DNA of 64,000 nt from Desulfovibrionaceae bacterium (GTDB taxonomy: Bacteria > Desulfobacterota > Desulfovibrionia > Desulfovibrionales > Desulfovibrionaceae): contig JACCQI010000002.1 of the NCBI GenBank assembly GCA_015709315.1, positions 62,001-126,000 of the forward strand, given 5' to 3'. Position numbers and translations under genes: made by a program. Positions within the stretch are counted from its first letter, which is position 1, and every line of letters starts with the position of its first letter. Under the pieces are notes generated by a model, which saw only the letters and a list, made by a program, of their open reading frames with translations, ran no database searches and was not told the DNA's origin. Of the stretch, positions 33,203 through 42,733 are shown piece after piece.

Positions 33203-34186
33203 CTACCGCCCCTTGGCGGCCAGCCGCACCGTCACCGGCATGCCCTGCCGCAGCCCGTTGTCCGGGTCCGCAATGGTGACGCGGATGCGATAGACCAGCG
33301 CCGTGCGGAGATCCTGCGTCTCCACCTGCTTGGGCGTGAACTCGGCGCGCGGGGAAACGAACCCGACCGTGCCCCGATACGGGTGGTCGGGCCGGGAATC
33401 GGTGAATACGAGCACTTCGGTGCCGGGAGCGACCCGGCCCAGGTTCGGCTCGTCCACGTAGGCGCGCACCCGGACCGGACGGTCCAGGGACAGGGTGACC
33501 ACGGGCGACCCGGCCGCGACCATGGAGCCGGGCTCGACCACACGGGTCAGGACCGTCCCCCCCTCCGGGGAGACCAGCGTCGTGTCGCGCAACTGCAGCG
33601 CGGCGGTGTCGCGCTGGGCCTCGGCCATCTTGCGCTCGGCCTCGGCCCGCGCCAGATCCTCGCTGCGCGCGCCGTTTCTGGCCTCGAAATACGCCTGCTG
33701 CGCGGCCTGGAACTCGGACGAGGTCTGGTCCCAGGACGCCTTGGCATTGTCGAATTCCTGCCGAGAAATGGAATTGGAGGACAAGAGGTCCCGCTGCCGC
33801 CTGAAGGTGACCTGGGCGTTGACCGCGGCCGCGCGCAGGGCCTCCATTTGGGCCTTGAGACGGGCTACCTCCTCGTTCCGGGTTCCGGCCTGAAGCAACG
33901 CCTCGGCGGCCTGCGCGGCGCCCAAGGCTCCCTCGGCCTGGGCCAGTCTGGTCTGGAAGGGCTCGGGATCGATGACCGCGATGATGTCGCCGGACGAAAC
34001 CAGGTCGCCCTCCTCGACCTTCACGTCCGCCACCCGGCCGTCGACGCGAAAGGCGAGATTGACCTCGCGGATGTCGACGTTGCCGCCGAGCGCCAGTTCC
34101 CTGCCGTCGCCGTTTCGGCCGTCCCAGAAATACCATCCGGCGGCCGCGGCAAGAAGAACGAGAACGATGATGACTGCGCGCTTCAT
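33203..34186 (-). CDS. HlyD-family membrane fusion protein (YbhG-like)
   Basis: This 327-residue adaptor has an N-terminal anchor (residues ~4-20) and a lipoyl-like half (GRVADVKVEEGDLVSSGDIIAVIDP). A coiled-coil hairpin rich in Ala, Glu and Gln (~75-190) follows, then the second lipoyl half (SPEGGTVLTRVVEPGSMVAAGSPV) and a beta-barrel domain. It would bridge the inner-membrane ABC permeases to an outer-membrane channel. AAGGAGCC eight bases before the ATG at 34186 decides the start over a longer frame to 34339. It heads a four-gene operon; no dedicated TolC-like protein or TetR regulator is adjacent. Confidence 0.92.
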   Translation of the reverse strand: MKRAVIIVLVLLAAAAGWYFWDGRNGDGRELALGGNVDIREVNLAFRVDGRVADVKVEEGDLVSSGDIIAVIDPEPFQTRLAQAEGALGAAQAAEALLQAGTRNEEVARLKAQMEALRAAAVNAQVTFRRQRDLLSSNSISRQEFDNAKASWDQTSSEFQAAQQAYFEARNGARSEDLARAEAERKMAEAQRDTAALQLRDTTLVSPEGGTVLTRVVEPGSMVAAGSPVVTLSLDRPVRVRAYVDEPNLGRVAPGTEVLVFTDSRPDHPYRGTVGFVSPRAEFTPKQVETQDLRTALVYRIRVTIADPDNGLRQGMPVTVRLAAKGR

Positions 34187-34350
34187 ATTGTCAGGCTCCT
34201 TGGAACACGCATACACGAATGTATTCGGCAAGTCATTTTCATATCGGTGGATATGGTCCCGCACCCCGGCGGCCGCAAGGCCGGATAAACGGCCCGAAGG
34301 CGGCGGCGGGGCTTGCATCCCCGCCGGTTTTGTGACCATATTCCCGCACC

Positions 34351-35418
34351 ATGACCGTATTCAGCGACAACACGACGGGCGCCGTCGAATTCACCGTCAC
34401 GTGGGAAAAGGACGGACTCAGGCACGAGGAATGGTTTCTGGGCAGACGATTCAACCCGGTGAACGACGTGTTCCCGCGCGGCATGCGCGAGGCGCTTGAA
34501 GGGAAACGGGCCGGGGAATCCGTGACCATGACCTACGAGCCGCGCCTGTGCATTCCCCGTCGCCGGGAATCCCTGGTGCAGACCTTCGGCCTGGACAGGC
34601 TGCGGAAAAAGACCGTGGACGGACGGCCCATCATCCCGCTCGAAGGCCGGTTCTACCCCCAGGGTCACATCGACGGCCTGCTGGACATCTACCCGGACAC
34701 CCTGACTCCCTTCCGACTCATCGAGCTGGACGACGACAGCTTCACAGCCGACCGCAACCATCCCCTGGCCGACGTTCCGGTGACCATCACGGCCAAACTC
34801 CAATACGTGGAGGAGCGGTCCGGCGGCACCTACGGCTCGCTGACCCACTGGCGCGAGGCGACCTGCGACTGGGGGCCGGGCATGCAGGCCATGCACGACG
34901 GCAAGCCGACCACCTTCCACTACCCGGAGTTCTTCGACCAGGCCGACGGCTCGGACATGGAATTCGCCCCGCCCGCCATGGACCGCAAGGCCCGTGAAAA
35001 CCTCGCCGCCATCCAGGCCCGGTTCATCCGGCCCGGCATGCGGGTCCTGGACTTCTCCCTGGGCACCGCCCGGCCGGAGGGCAAATACGACGCGGCCGTC
35101 TGCACCTGCTCGGTGGAATACATGACCCGTCCGGTGGATATCCTGCGCTACGTGGCCCATTTCCTCAATTCCGGCGCGCCCGTGATCCTCGGCTTCACCA
35201 ACCGTTGCGACCAAAACCGCGCCATCCGGGGCTGGATGGAACTCCACCCGTTCGAGCGCATGGGGCTGGCGCTCGAATATCTGCGCGCGGCGAACCTGTT
35301 CAACGACGCGGGCACCGTGTCCATGCGCAACGACTGGCGCGACCGGGACGACCCGCGCTTCATGGAGACCAAGGGCGTCGGCGACCCGGTGTTCGCGGCT
35401 TGCGGCCACAAGGCGTAG
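34351..35418 (+). CDS. FKBP/SlyD-like domain fused to a degenerate methyltransferase domain
   Basis: This 355-residue protein has an N-terminal part (~1-150) with the SlyD/FKBP layout: GMREALEGKRAGESVTMTYEP corresponds to the G-x-x-x-AL-x-G-M-x-x-GE segment, and DDDSFTADRNHPLADVPVTIT to the D-x-NHPLAGK-x-L region. The C-terminal part (~230-340) resembles class I methyltransferases from motif IV onward: YDAAVCTCSVEYMTRPVDILRYVAHFLNSGAPVILGFTNRC. The SAM-binding first half is compressed to VLDFSLGTARPEGKYD, so cofactor binding is doubtful. It may act as a chaperone or protein-interaction factor. No ribosome binding site is obvious. It is divergent from the exporter operon and convergent with the cyclase gene. 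Confidence 0.7.
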   Translation: MTVFSDNTTGAVEFTVTWEKDGLRHEEWFLGRRFNPVNDVFPRGMREALEGKRAGESVTMTYEPRLCIPRRRESLVQTFGLDRLRKKTVDGRPIIPLEGRFYPQGHIDGLLDIYPDTLTPFRLIELDDDSFTADRNHPLADVPVTITAKLQYVEERSGGTYGSLTHWREATCDWGPGMQAMHDGKPTTFHYPEFFDQADGSDMEFAPPAMDRKARENLAAIQARFIRPGMRVLDFSLGTARPEGKYDAAVCTCSVEYMTRPVDILRYVAHFLNSGAPVILGFTNRCDQNRAIRGWMELHPFERMGLALEYLRAANLFNDAGTVSMRNDWRDRDDPRFMETKGVGDPVFAACGHKA

Positions 35419-35442
35419 ACGGCCGCAGCCGGGCCGAACACC

Positions 35443-37596
35443 CTACTTGGTCTTGAAGACGTCCACTCCGTTCCAGTCCGGGCCGGGCGGCTCGGCTTCG
35501 TATTGACGGGACTTTTCCATGAGCAGCACGGCAAGCCGGTCTTCGGGATCGTGCTCGGCCAGGTCCGCGAACATCCGGGCCGCCTCGCCGAAACGGCGTT
35601 CCAGGTAGGCTGCATGGGCCTGCTCCCAATCGTCGAGCCGGGTACACCGCAGACCGCACGCGGCCAGCTCGGAACCGGAATCCTGGGGAACGCCGAGCAG
35701 TTCGTAGACCCTCACCGGCCTGGTCGTGCCCTTGGCCAGAGCCATGCCCACGGTGCGGAAGAGGAATTCGTCCCCGGCCTTGGCGCGCACCGTCTCGCTG
35801 ACCAGGATGTCGGTCCCGTAATACTTGTTCAGCCCCTCCAGGCGGGCGGCGAGGTTCACTGCCGCCCCCACGGCGGTGTAGTTGATGCGGTCCTCGGAGC
35901 CGATGTTGCCCACCACAGCCTCCCCGGTATGCAGCCCGAAGCGCGTCCGCAGCGGAGGCAGTCCCTCCGCCTCCATGCGCCGGTTCAACTCCCGGTTGGC
36001 AAGCTGCGCCCGAAGCGCGGCCTCGCAGGCCCGGACGGCGTGGTCCTCCTGGGAAACGGGCGCATTCCAAAAGGCCATGACCGCGTCGCCGATGAACTTG
36101 TCGATGGTCCCGTCCGTCTTGAGGATTTCCGACCCCACGACCTGCAGGTAATCGGACACCCGGAGCATCAGATCCTCCGGCTCCAGGCCCTCGGCAAAGC
36201 GGGTGAAATCCTCGATGTCCGAAAACAGCAGGGTCAACTCGCGCCGGTCCCCGCCCAACCGGGCCTCCAGGTTGGAGCGCAGAAGGCGCTGAACCAGCGC
36301 CTTGGGCACATATTTGCCGAAGATGTTCAAACTCGACTTCATGGTCTTGATCGCCCGGCTCAGGTTCGCCACCTCGGCAATCATCGAATCGACCTCCACG
36401 GGCGAATCCAGCCTGAAGCGGCGGATCTCGTCCGCCTCGTTGGCCAGCTTCGTAAGCGGCCGGGCGATCATGCGGGAGAAATACATGGCCATGGGTATGG
36501 CCAGCAGGGCCATCCCCAGGGCGAAGATCAGGCTTATGCGGCGCGTTTCGTCCATCCGTTCGGTGAAGTCGGACATCCTGGCGGCCACGGCCACGTACTG
36601 ATCGCCGAAGTGCGCGTCCCGGACCGGACTGACGTGTACGAAATACCTGCCGTAGCTCCCCTTGAGAAGCACGGCCTCCTCGATCCCGTTGCGCTTCACC
36701 CGTTCCCACAGGTCCGACAAAAGCGGCACTCCCGTCCTGTCGAGGGTCGCCTGCCTCAGCTTGATCCCATCAAGGCCGGGTTCCAGGTACACCGTCTTGT
36801 TGGGATCGGGATAGGCCGTCAGCCGCCCCTTCGAGTCGAAAAGAAAAACCAGCCCCCCGGACTTGCCCACGTTCTGCTCGGCGAAAAAGGACGACATGTC
36901 ATTGAGGGTGATATCCATGCCGAACACGCCGGGAACCGCGCCGCCGAACCGATGCGCCACCGTCAGCCCCAGCTTTTTCGAGGAGGCGAACACGTAGAAC
37001 GGGGTATGCACCACCTCCGGGGACGATACCGCCTGCCAATACCACGGCCTGAGGCGCGGATCGAACGCGGCCTCCTCCTCGAACCGGGAGTCCACCATGA
37101 CCCGATCCGCATCGAAGAACTGCACGACCTCGACGCGGCTGCCGTCTTCGGGACGGGAATGCACCCGGCGCACGGCCAGCTCCGCGGACGCGGGCGCGCC
37201 CAGCCTGCTCCGCAGGGCCTGGTCTGCGTTTCGAAGGGAAATGACCTGATAGAAATCGCCGCCGGAATACCCGACGTACATGGAATAGACGCGCTCGTGG
37301 CTCAGCAGGGATTTTGCCATGAACCACAGAATGCCGTGGTCCATGACCCGTGACTTGGGAATGAACTGCAACAGCTCGGAAACCTCGAGAGTCCTCAGCT
37401 GGATGTCTTCGAACATGCATCCGACGCGTTGTTGGACCTTCTGGCTGACCTCATGGACCAACTGCCTGGCAATGTCCATGGCGGTTTCGGAATTCTCCTT
37501 GTAGTTGAACCAGGTCAGCGTTCCCGAGGAAACAAGGAGCAGGACCATGAACAACGTCAGGATGGAGATTTGCAGCGAAGGTCTGGCAAATTTCAT
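35443..37596 (-). CDS. Membrane-bound adenylate/guanylate cyclase with extracytoplasmic dCache sensor
   Basis: This 717-residue protein has a first transmembrane helix at ~10-30, a periplasmic dCache-like sensor (~31-350), a second helix (~353-375, LIFALGMALLAIPMAMYF), a HAMP-like linker and a class III cyclase domain (~445-640). Cyclase motifs are LTLLFSDIEDFTRFAE (metal-binding Asp), DKFIGDAVMAFWNAP (second metal Asp) and YTAVGAAVNLAARLEGLN (transition-state Asn and Arg), so it looks active. The C-terminal ~70 residues (TPR-like, AHAAYLERRFGEAARMFADLAE) follow the cyclase. cAMP is the likely product but guanylate cannot be excluded. It probably senses a small ligand in the periplasm. Confidence 0.9.
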   Translation of the reverse strand: MKFARPSLQISILTLFMVLLLVSSGTLTWFNYKENSETAMDIARQLVHEVSQKVQQRVGCMFEDIQLRTLEVSELLQFIPKSRVMDHGILWFMAKSLLSHERVYSMYVGYSGGDFYQVISLRNADQALRSRLGAPASAELAVRRVHSRPEDGSRVEVVQFFDADRVMVDSRFEEEAAFDPRLRPWYWQAVSSPEVVHTPFYVFASSKKLGLTVAHRFGGAVPGVFGMDITLNDMSSFFAEQNVGKSGGLVFLFDSKGRLTAYPDPNKTVYLEPGLDGIKLRQATLDRTGVPLLSDLWERVKRNGIEEAVLLKGSYGRYFVHVSPVRDAHFGDQYVAVAARMSDFTERMDETRRISLIFALGMALLAIPMAMYFSRMIARPLTKLANEADEIRRFRLDSPVEVDSMIAEVANLSRAIKTMKSSLNIFGKYVPKALVQRLLRSNLEARLGGDRRELTLLFSDIEDFTRFAEGLEPEDLMLRVSDYLQVVGSEILKTDGTIDKFIGDAVMAFWNAPVSQEDHAVRACEAALRAQLANRELNRRMEAEGLPPLRTRFGLHTGEAVVGNIGSEDRINYTAVGAAVNLAARLEGLNKYYGTDILVSETVRAKAGDEFLFRTVGMALAKGTTRPVRVYELLGVPQDSGSELAACGLRCTRLDDWEQAHAAYLERRFGEAARMFADLAEHDPEDRLAVLLMEKSRQYEAEPPGPDWNGVDVFKTK

Positions 37597-37673
37597 TCAG
37601 TGAACCCCGGATGGCTAAAAGATGCTCCTATCCCGTATCACGATTTTGATCCGGCGAATACCGGCGGAATGCA

Positions 37674-37709
37674 AGAAACCCCGGAGAATCGTTTCTCCGG
37701 GGTTTCTTT
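37674..37709 (-). terminator. Rho-independent terminator of the thi operon
   Basis: AAGAAACCCCGGAGAA / TTCTCCGGGGTTTCTT forms a near-perfect hairpin about 25 bases after the thiC stop, with a short T-rich tail on the minus strand. Confidence 0.8.
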
Positions 37710-37732
37710 ACGATGCGGGGGGAATCCGGGGG

Positions 37733-39040
37733 CTAGTCGTCCAGTTGGATGTCCTTGCCTTCCAGCACGCGGTTCATGTTGCGGACCGCGCACATTTTGC
37801 CGCACATGGAGCAGGAATCCTCGTGCTCGGGCTTGGAGGACTCGCGGAACTCGCGCGGCCGGACCGGGTCCATGGCCAGCTTGAACATGGCCTCCCAGTC
37901 CAGGGCGGCGCGGGCCTTGGACATCTCGTCGTCCCAGTCGCGCGCGCCGGGGTAGCCCTTGGCGATGTCGGCGGCGTGAGCCGCGATGCGGGTGGCGATG
38001 ATGCCCTCCTTCATGTCCTCGAGGGTGGGCAGCCGCAGGTGCTCGGCCGGGGTGACGTAGCACAGAAAATCCGCGCCGGACATGGCCGCCATGGCCCCGC
38101 CGATGGCCGAGGTGATGTGGTCGTAGCCCGGAGCCACGTCCGTGACGATGGGGCCGAGCACATAGAACGGCGCGCCGAAGCAGAGCCGCTTTTCCATCAT
38201 CATGTTGCCCGCGATCTCGTTCATGGCCATGTGGCCGGGTCCCTCGATCATGACCTGGACATTGCGCTCCCAGGCGCGCTTGGTCAGCTCGCCCAGGTTG
38301 ATGAGCTCCTCCACCTGGCTGGCGTCGGTGGCGTCGTGCAGGCAGCCGGGACGGCAACCGTCGCCCAAGCTCAGGGTGACGTCATGCTGCTCGCAGATGT
38401 CGAGCAGCCGGTCGAAGTGCTCGTAGAACGGGTTCTCGGCGTTGTTGATCTCCATCCAGGAGAACAGCAGGGAGCCGCCGCGCGACACGATGTTGGTCAG
38501 CCGCTTGCCCTTCTTGACGATGTCGGCGGTGTGCCGGTTGAGTCCGGCATGGATGGTCAGGAAATCCACGCCGTCCTCCACGTGGCGCTCGACCACGTCG
38601 AAGAACTCGTCCACGGTGATGTCCTGGAGGTTCTTGTCGTAGAAGCCCACGGCGTCGTAGATGGGCACGGTGCCGATCATGGCCGGGGACATCTTGACCA
38701 GAGCCTGGCGGAACTCACGGGTCTTGCCGTAGCAGGACAGGTCCATGATCGCTTCGGCCTTCAGGTCCAGGGCGGCCCGGACCTTATCCAGCTCCGGCTC
38801 GATGGCGCAGCAGTCCTTGGAAATGCCCAGGTTGACGTTGAGCTTGGTCCGCATGCCCTCGCCCACGGCCTCGGCGTCGAGGGACGTGTGGTTCTTGTTG
38901 GCCGGAATAATGACCGTGCCTTTGGCCATCCGCTCCATGAGGTCCTCGATGCGGACGTTTTCCTTGCGGGCCACGGTTTCCATCTGCGGGGTGACGATGC
39001 CCTTGCGGGCCGCGTCCATCTGCGTGGTGTACGATGCCAT
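37733..39040 (-). CDS. thiC: Phosphomethylpyrimidine synthase
   Basis: This 435-residue non-canonical radical SAM enzyme converts aminoimidazole ribotide to HMP phosphate. It is the short form lacking the N-terminal extension. Zinc and substrate-site segments include [24 protein letters not shown] and [21 protein letters not shown]. The cluster-binding C-terminus reads [12 protein letters not shown], a C-x2-C-x3-C spacing; long-form ThiC has C-x2-C-x4-C. It is the last gene of the thiSGHFEC operon, two bases after thiE, with a terminator behind. Expression is expected to be repressed by the TPP riboswitch upstream of thiS. Confidence 0.95.
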   Translation of the reverse strand: MASYTTQMDAARKGIVTPQMETVARKENVRIEDLMERMAKGTVIIPANKNHTSLDAEAVGEGMRTKLNVNLGISKDCCAIEPELDKVRAALDLKAEAIMDLSCYGKTREFRQALVKMSPAMIGTVPIYDAVGFYDKNLQDITVDEFFDVVERHVEDGVDFLTIHAGLNRHTADIVKKGKRLTNIVSRGGSLLFSWMEINNAENPFYEHFDRLLDICEQHDVTLSLGDGCRPGCLHDATDASQVEELINLGELTKRAWERNVQVMIEGPGHMAMNEIAGNMMMEKRLCFGAPFYVLGPIVTDVAPGYDHITSAIGGAMAAMSGADFLCYVTPAEHLRLPTLEDMKEGIIATRIAAHAADIAKGYPGARDWDDEMSKARAALDWEAMFKLAMDPVRPREFRESSKPEHEDSCSMCGKMCAVRNMNRVLEGKDIQLDD

Positions 39041-39042
39041 GT

Positions 39043-39696
39043 CTACTCCTTGGCGGCTTCGATGGCGTTTCGAAGCGCGGCGATTTTACCTTTGATGTCC
39101 GTTTCACCGACGATCTCCGTTATCAGGGCCACGCAACGCGCGCCCCGCTTCACGACTTCGCCGATGTTATGTTCCTTGATGCCGCCGATGGCCACGAACG
39201 GAACGTCCAGGTTCCCGGCGACGTATTCCAGGTGGTCCAGACCCACGGGGTCCGCCACGTCCTCTTTGGTATTGGTCTTGAAGATCGGCCCCACGCCGAG
39301 GTAGTCCGCCCCGCGCCGGGCCGCGTCCAGGGCCTGCTCACGGGTATGGGTGGACAGGCCGATGGCCATATCCGGCCCGACCAGCCTGCGGACCTCCTCG
39401 ATGGGCAGGTCCTCCTGGCCCACGTGAACGCCGTCGGCCCCGACCAGGATGGCGATGTCAATGTCGTCGTTGACGATGAACGCGGCCCCCGCCTCGCGGG
39501 TCATCTCGCGGATGGCGCGGCACTCCTCGAGCTTGGCCCCGGCCTTCTTTGTCTTTTCCCGGTACTGGATGAGCCTGACGCCCGCGTCCAGCATCTGCCC
39601 GACCACCTCCACGTTGGAGCGGCCCAGGGAAAACTTTTCGCCGGTCAGGCAGTAAATATCCGTATCCAATATATTTTCACGGGTGAAACCAGCCAT
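39043..39696 (-). CDS. thiE: Thiamine-phosphate synthase
   Basis: This 217-residue TIM-barrel enzyme couples HMP diphosphate and thiazole phosphate. Family segments are VRLIQYREK (pyrophosphate-binding Arg/Lys), [46 protein letters not shown] and FVAIGGI. All active-site residues appear conserved. The ATG overlaps the thiF stop by one base (TAATG). It is one of six co-transcribed thiamine genes. ThiD, which makes its HMP diphosphate substrate, is not visible in the window. Confidence 0.95.
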   Translation of the reverse strand: MAGFTRENILDTDIYCLTGEKFSLGRSNVEVVGQMLDAGVRLIQYREKTKKAGAKLEECRAIREMTREAGAAFIVNDDIDIAILVGADGVHVGQEDLPIEEVRRLVGPDMAIGLSTHTREQALDAARRGADYLGVGPIFKTNTKEDVADPVGLDHLEYVAGNLDVPFVAIGGIKEHNIGEVVKRGARCVALITEIVGETDIKGKIAALRNAIEAAKE

Positions 39697-40328
39697 TACA
39701 AGCCTCCTTCACGCTTGGCGTATTGATCCAGAAAATGGGCAAGCACCACGTCCGCCTGCTTGGCGGCGACAATGCCCACGCGGGGCGACAGGGGCGGATT
39801 GTCCGCGTCGCATTCGGTCCTGCCGTCGCCCACCAGGTAAAAACCGTCCCTTATCCGGCGGGTGACGAGGGCGTCGGTGTCCCCGAACCCGCCCATGCCG
39901 GACGCAGCCACCACCAGCCTCCCGGAAGAAACCAGGGCCGCCACCAGGGCCGCCTTGGCCTCGGGTTGGTCGAACGCCTCGACCACGGCGTCGCACCCGG
40001 CGAACAGCCGGGCCATGTTATCAGGCGTGGCCGTGACGTCGTGCGCCAAAATCTCGCAGTCCGGGTTCACGGCCGCCATGTTCTCGGCCAGGGCCTCGAC
40101 CTTGGGCCGTCCCACCTGGGCCAGGGTGAACGCCTGGCGGTTCAGGTTGGACGGGTCCACCCGGTCCGGGTCCACGAGCACGAAACGCCGGAACCCGGAG
40201 CGCACCAGATGGACGGCGCAGTTGGACCCCAGGCCGCCGCAGCCGGCGATACCCACGGTGACCTCCTGGAGAAAGCGCAGCCGCGCCGCGCCCAGGTGGA
40301 CGGCCATGCCCTGTTCGGCGACGTTCAC
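39696..40328 (-). CDS. thiF: ThiS adenylyltransferase
   Basis: This 210-residue E1-like enzyme adenylates the C-terminus of ThiS to allow thiocarboxylate formation. VGIAGCGGLGSNCAVHLVRSG is the nucleotide-binding loop. FVLVDPDRVDPSNLNRQAF holds the conserved Asp and the Asn-x-x-Arg pair. The zinc-binding cysteines of longer MoeB/ThiF proteins are absent, as usual in this short clade. The GTG start overlaps the thiH stop (GTGA) and its first residues VNVAEQGM fit the family; an internal ATG at 40307 is the alternative. Confidence 0.92.
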   Translation of the reverse strand: MNVAEQGMAVHLGAARLRFLQEVTVGIAGCGGLGSNCAVHLVRSGFRRFVLVDPDRVDPSNLNRQAFTLAQVGRPKVEALAENMAAVNPDCEILAHDVTATPDNMARLFAGCDAVVEAFDQPEAKAALVAALVSSGRLVVAASGMGGFGDTDALVTRRIRDGFYLVGDGRTECDADNPPLSPRVGIVAAKQADVVLAHFLDQYAKREGGL

Positions 40329-41458
40329 GCGGCCCCCCTGGCGCCGAAGATCGGCTCCCAGTCCTTGAACACCGGCTGGAAGCCCTGCGCCTTGATGACC
40401 GCGCACATCTCGTCCACGCTCCGGCCGTCGCTGATCTCGAACTGCCCCACGTCCTTGTCGTCGGTGGCTGTGTCGGAATGGCCGCCCACGGCCGTGGACA
40501 CGCCCGCGGACATGCGCGTCACGCCCAGCGGCATGATGTTCTCGCGGAAGCCGGGGGCCTCGCGGGTGGAGATGGTGATGCCGAGCCTCGGCAAAAAGAT
40601 GCGCAAGGCCAGCATGAGCTGCACCAGCTCCCGGTCCGAAACCACGGACGCGGGCTGGTATTCCCCGGCATGGGGCCGCATGCGCGGCAGGGACACGGCA
40701 ATGTCCACCTCCGGGTAGCGATCCATGAGGTAGCTCGCATGCAGCCCGGTGAACAACGCGTCGCGCCGCCACTGGTCCAGCCCCAGGAGCGCGCCGACAT
40801 TGACCACGCGCATGCCCGCCCGGCAACCGCGCTCCGGCGCGTCCAGGCGGAACCGGAAGTCCCGCTTCGGCCCCTTGGGATGCAGGATGGCGTACAATGC
40901 CTCGTTGTAGGTCTCCTGGAACATGGTCAGGCCGTCCACGCCCGCGCGGACCAGACGCGCGTACTCCTCTTCGGTCATGGCGAATACCTCGATGGAGACC
41001 GAGGGGAAGTGCTTGTTCAGCACCCCGGTGCATTCCTCCAGGTAATCCACGCCCGCCTTGGCCGTGGCGTCCCCGGTGAGGATGAGCAGGTGCTTCAGGC
41101 CGGTGGCGGCGATGGCCGCGCCTTCGGCGTCCACCTGGTCCAGGGTGAGCATGGAGCGGTGGATGTCGTTGCGGCAGTTGAAGCCGCAGTAGACGCAATG
41201 GTTGGTGCAGAAGTTCGACAGGTACAGCGGGGTGAACAAGCTGATGGTCCGGCCGAAATACCGGGCCGTGAGCCGGGTCGCCTTTTGGGCCATCTCCTCA
41301 AGCAGGGGCAGGCCCGCCGGGCTGATGAGGGCCATGAAGTCCTCGGCCGTGGGCGTGGTCCGCTCCATGGCACGGCGCACGTCCTCCCCGGTGAATTCCG
41401 CAAAGCGCGCATCCGGCAGGGACGCGGCGTATTCGGCGATAAGCGGGTAGAAACTCAT
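40325..41458 (-). CDS. thiH: 2-iminoacetate synthase
   Basis: This 377-residue radical SAM enzyme cleaves tyrosine to dehydroglycine (2-iminoacetate) and p-cresol for the thiazole ring. The cluster motif C-x3-C-x2-C is in FCTNHCVYCGFNC. GDATAKAGVDYLEECTGVL, VDGLTMFQETYNE and VSLPRMRPHAGEY match ThiH. This oxygen-sensitive route, rather than ThiO, is typical of anaerobes. It starts three bases after thiG and overlaps thiF by four bases. Confidence 0.95.
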   Translation of the reverse strand: MSFYPLIAEYAASLPDARFAEFTGEDVRRAMERTTPTAEDFMALISPAGLPLLEEMAQKATRLTARYFGRTISLFTPLYLSNFCTNHCVYCGFNCRNDIHRSMLTLDQVDAEGAAIAATGLKHLLILTGDATAKAGVDYLEECTGVLNKHFPSVSIEVFAMTEEEYARLVRAGVDGLTMFQETYNEALYAILHPKGPKRDFRFRLDAPERGCRAGMRVVNVGALLGLDQWRRDALFTGLHASYLMDRYPEVDIAVSLPRMRPHAGEYQPASVVSDRELVQLMLALRIFLPRLGITISTREAPGFRENIMPLGVTRMSAGVSTAVGGHSDTATDDKDVGQFEISDGRSVDEMCAVIKAQGFQPVFKDWEPIFGARGAA

Positions 41459-41461
41459 GGG

Positions 41462-42238
41462 TTACACCGCCCCCAGAAAGCCCGTCAGCGGCGACGAGGC
41501 GTCCGCGTGCCTCCTGGTCGCGCCCGGCCCTGCCAGGTACGCGGCGCGCCCGGCCCGGACCGCGCGCCCAAAGGCCCCGGCCATGCGGATCGGGTCGCTT
41601 GCCGTGGCGATGGCCGTGTTGACCAGCACCGCGTCCGCGCCCATTTCCATGGCCTCGCACGCCTCGGACGGCCGCCCGATGCCGGCGTCCACCACGATGG
41701 GCAGGTCGATCTCCTCGATCAGGATGCGGATCATCTCCCGGGTCTTGAGGCCCCTGTTGGTGCCGATGGGCGCGCCCAACGGCATGACCGCGGCGGCCCC
41801 GGCGTCGGCCAGGGAGCGGGCCACGTACAGGTCGGCGTTGATGTAGGGCAGGACCACGAACCCTTCCTTGGCCAGGATTTCCGTGGCCTTGGCGGTCTCG
41901 TAGCCGTCGGGCAGCAGGTACCGGCTGTCCGAGATGACCTCTATCTTGATCCAGTCGCCGCAGCCCATGGCCCTGGCCAGGCGGGCGATGCGCACCGCCT
42001 CGTCGGCCGTGCGCGCGCCCGAGGTGTTGGGCAGAAGCTGCATGTGGCCGGGGATGTGGTCCATGACGTTTTCTGTCCCCGCGTTGAGGTCCACCCGCCG
42101 AAGGGCCACGGTGATGACCTCGGAGCCGGACGCCTCGCACACGCCGGGAATAAGGGAGTCGTCGCCGTACTTGCCGGTTCCCGTAAACAGTCGGCTGGCG
42201 ATTCCGCGCCCGCCGATCTCCAAAATGTCTTCGCTCAT
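41462..42238 (-). CDS. thiG: Thiazole synthase
   Basis: This 258-residue TIM-barrel enzyme condenses DXP, ThiS thiocarboxylate and iminoacetate to the thiazole phosphate. It opens with [20 protein letters not shown], then [10 protein letters not shown], the Schiff-base lysine in WIKIEVISD, and the phosphate site [10 protein letters not shown] and [37 protein letters not shown] five bases before the ATG at 42238 excludes a longer upstream frame that would overlap thiS. Length is normal. Confidence 0.95.
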   Translation of the reverse strand: MSEDILEIGGRGIASRLFTGTGKYGDDSLIPGVCEASGSEVITVALRRVDLNAGTENVMDHIPGHMQLLPNTSGARTADEAVRIARLARAMGCGDWIKIEVISDSRYLLPDGYETAKATEILAKEGFVVLPYINADLYVARSLADAGAAAVMPLGAPIGTNRGLKTREMIRILIEEIDLPIVVDAGIGRPSEACEAMEMGADAVLVNTAIATASDPIRMAGAFGRAVRAGRAAYLAGPGATRRHADASSPLTGFLGAV

Positions 42239-42246
42239 CTTCTCTC

Positions 42247-42447
42247 CTAGCCCCCGCCCACGAAGCGGAGGATTTCCAGGTGGTCGCCGTCTTTGAGCGC
42301 GACGGTCGAAAAATCCGCGCCCGGGACAATGTCGCCGTTGCGCTCCGCCACCACGGTTTCGGACGCAATCTCCCGCTGTGCGAGCAGATCGGCAATGGTC
42401 GTTCCGGGGACCGCTTCGATTTCTTTTCCGTTGAGCACGACGATCAT
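42247..42447 (-). CDS. thiS: Sulfur carrier protein ThiS
   Basis: This 66-residue ubiquitin-like protein ends in Gly-Gly-Gly (RFVGGG), the tail adenylated by ThiF and thiocarboxylated for sulfur delivery to ThiG. It starts [23 protein letters not shown] five bases before the ATG at 42447 selects this start over 42462. It is the first gene of the thi operon, immediately downstream of the riboswitch attenuator. Confidence 0.93.
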   Translation of the reverse strand: MIVVLNGKEIEAVPGTTIADLLAQREIASETVVAERNGDIVPGADFSTVALKDGDHLEILRFVGGG

Positions 42448-42465
42448 ACTGTCTCCTTGCATTCA

Positions 42466-42499
42466 AAAAAAAAGCGCCTGCCCCGACAGGGCAAGCGCG
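42466..42499 (-). terminator. Attenuator terminator of the TPP riboswitch
   Basis: On the minus strand GCGCTTGCCC-TGTCG-GGGCAGGCGC (one G-U pair) is followed by nine T, between the riboswitch aptamer and the thiS ribosome binding site. This is the classical position for TPP-dependent premature termination. Confidence 0.85.
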
Positions 42500-42521
42500 G
42501 TACATGACATTAAGTCGTCCA

Positions 42522-42620
42522 AGCCAGCTTCCCTCCGGCGGTATTGCCCGCATCAGGTTCAAAGGGTCGGGCCTCGCAGCCCATCTCAGCCTTCCCGTGA
42601 AGGCTCCCCTAGCTGGCGGG
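42522..42620 (-). promoter_or_regulatory. TPP riboswitch (THI element)
   Basis: Read on the minus strand, the aptamer shows the P1 strand GCCAGCTAGGGGAGCC, the conserved CTGAGA in AAGGCTGAGATGGGC, and ACCCTTTGAACCTGA followed by GGGCAATACCGCCGGAGGGAAGCTGGC. The core blocks of the THI box are all present and P1 closes (GCCAGCT with AGCTGGC). It lies about 75 bases before thiS and should turn the operon off when TPP is abundant. Confidence 0.96.
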
Positions 42621-42733
42621 ACCCTATGCCACTTTACGCGGGCTGTAAAGATATTCGTTCCACCCTAAAGTCGGTATTCGCCACGGCCGATAAGGAAACC
42701 GTGACACCACCATCAAACGGGGGGAAACGCGGC

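Noticed and set aside
31478..34288. 936-codon plus-strand open frame over the ABC exporter
   Set aside because: It is antisense to the tandem ATPase and membrane-fusion genes, whose motifs are intact; the protein has no recognisable domain.
42293..42733. Extended plus-strand N-terminus for the zinc-ribbon protein running across the TPP riboswitch
   Set aside because: The extra ~147 codons are antisense to thiS and the riboswitch and show no coding character; the start at 42734 fits better.
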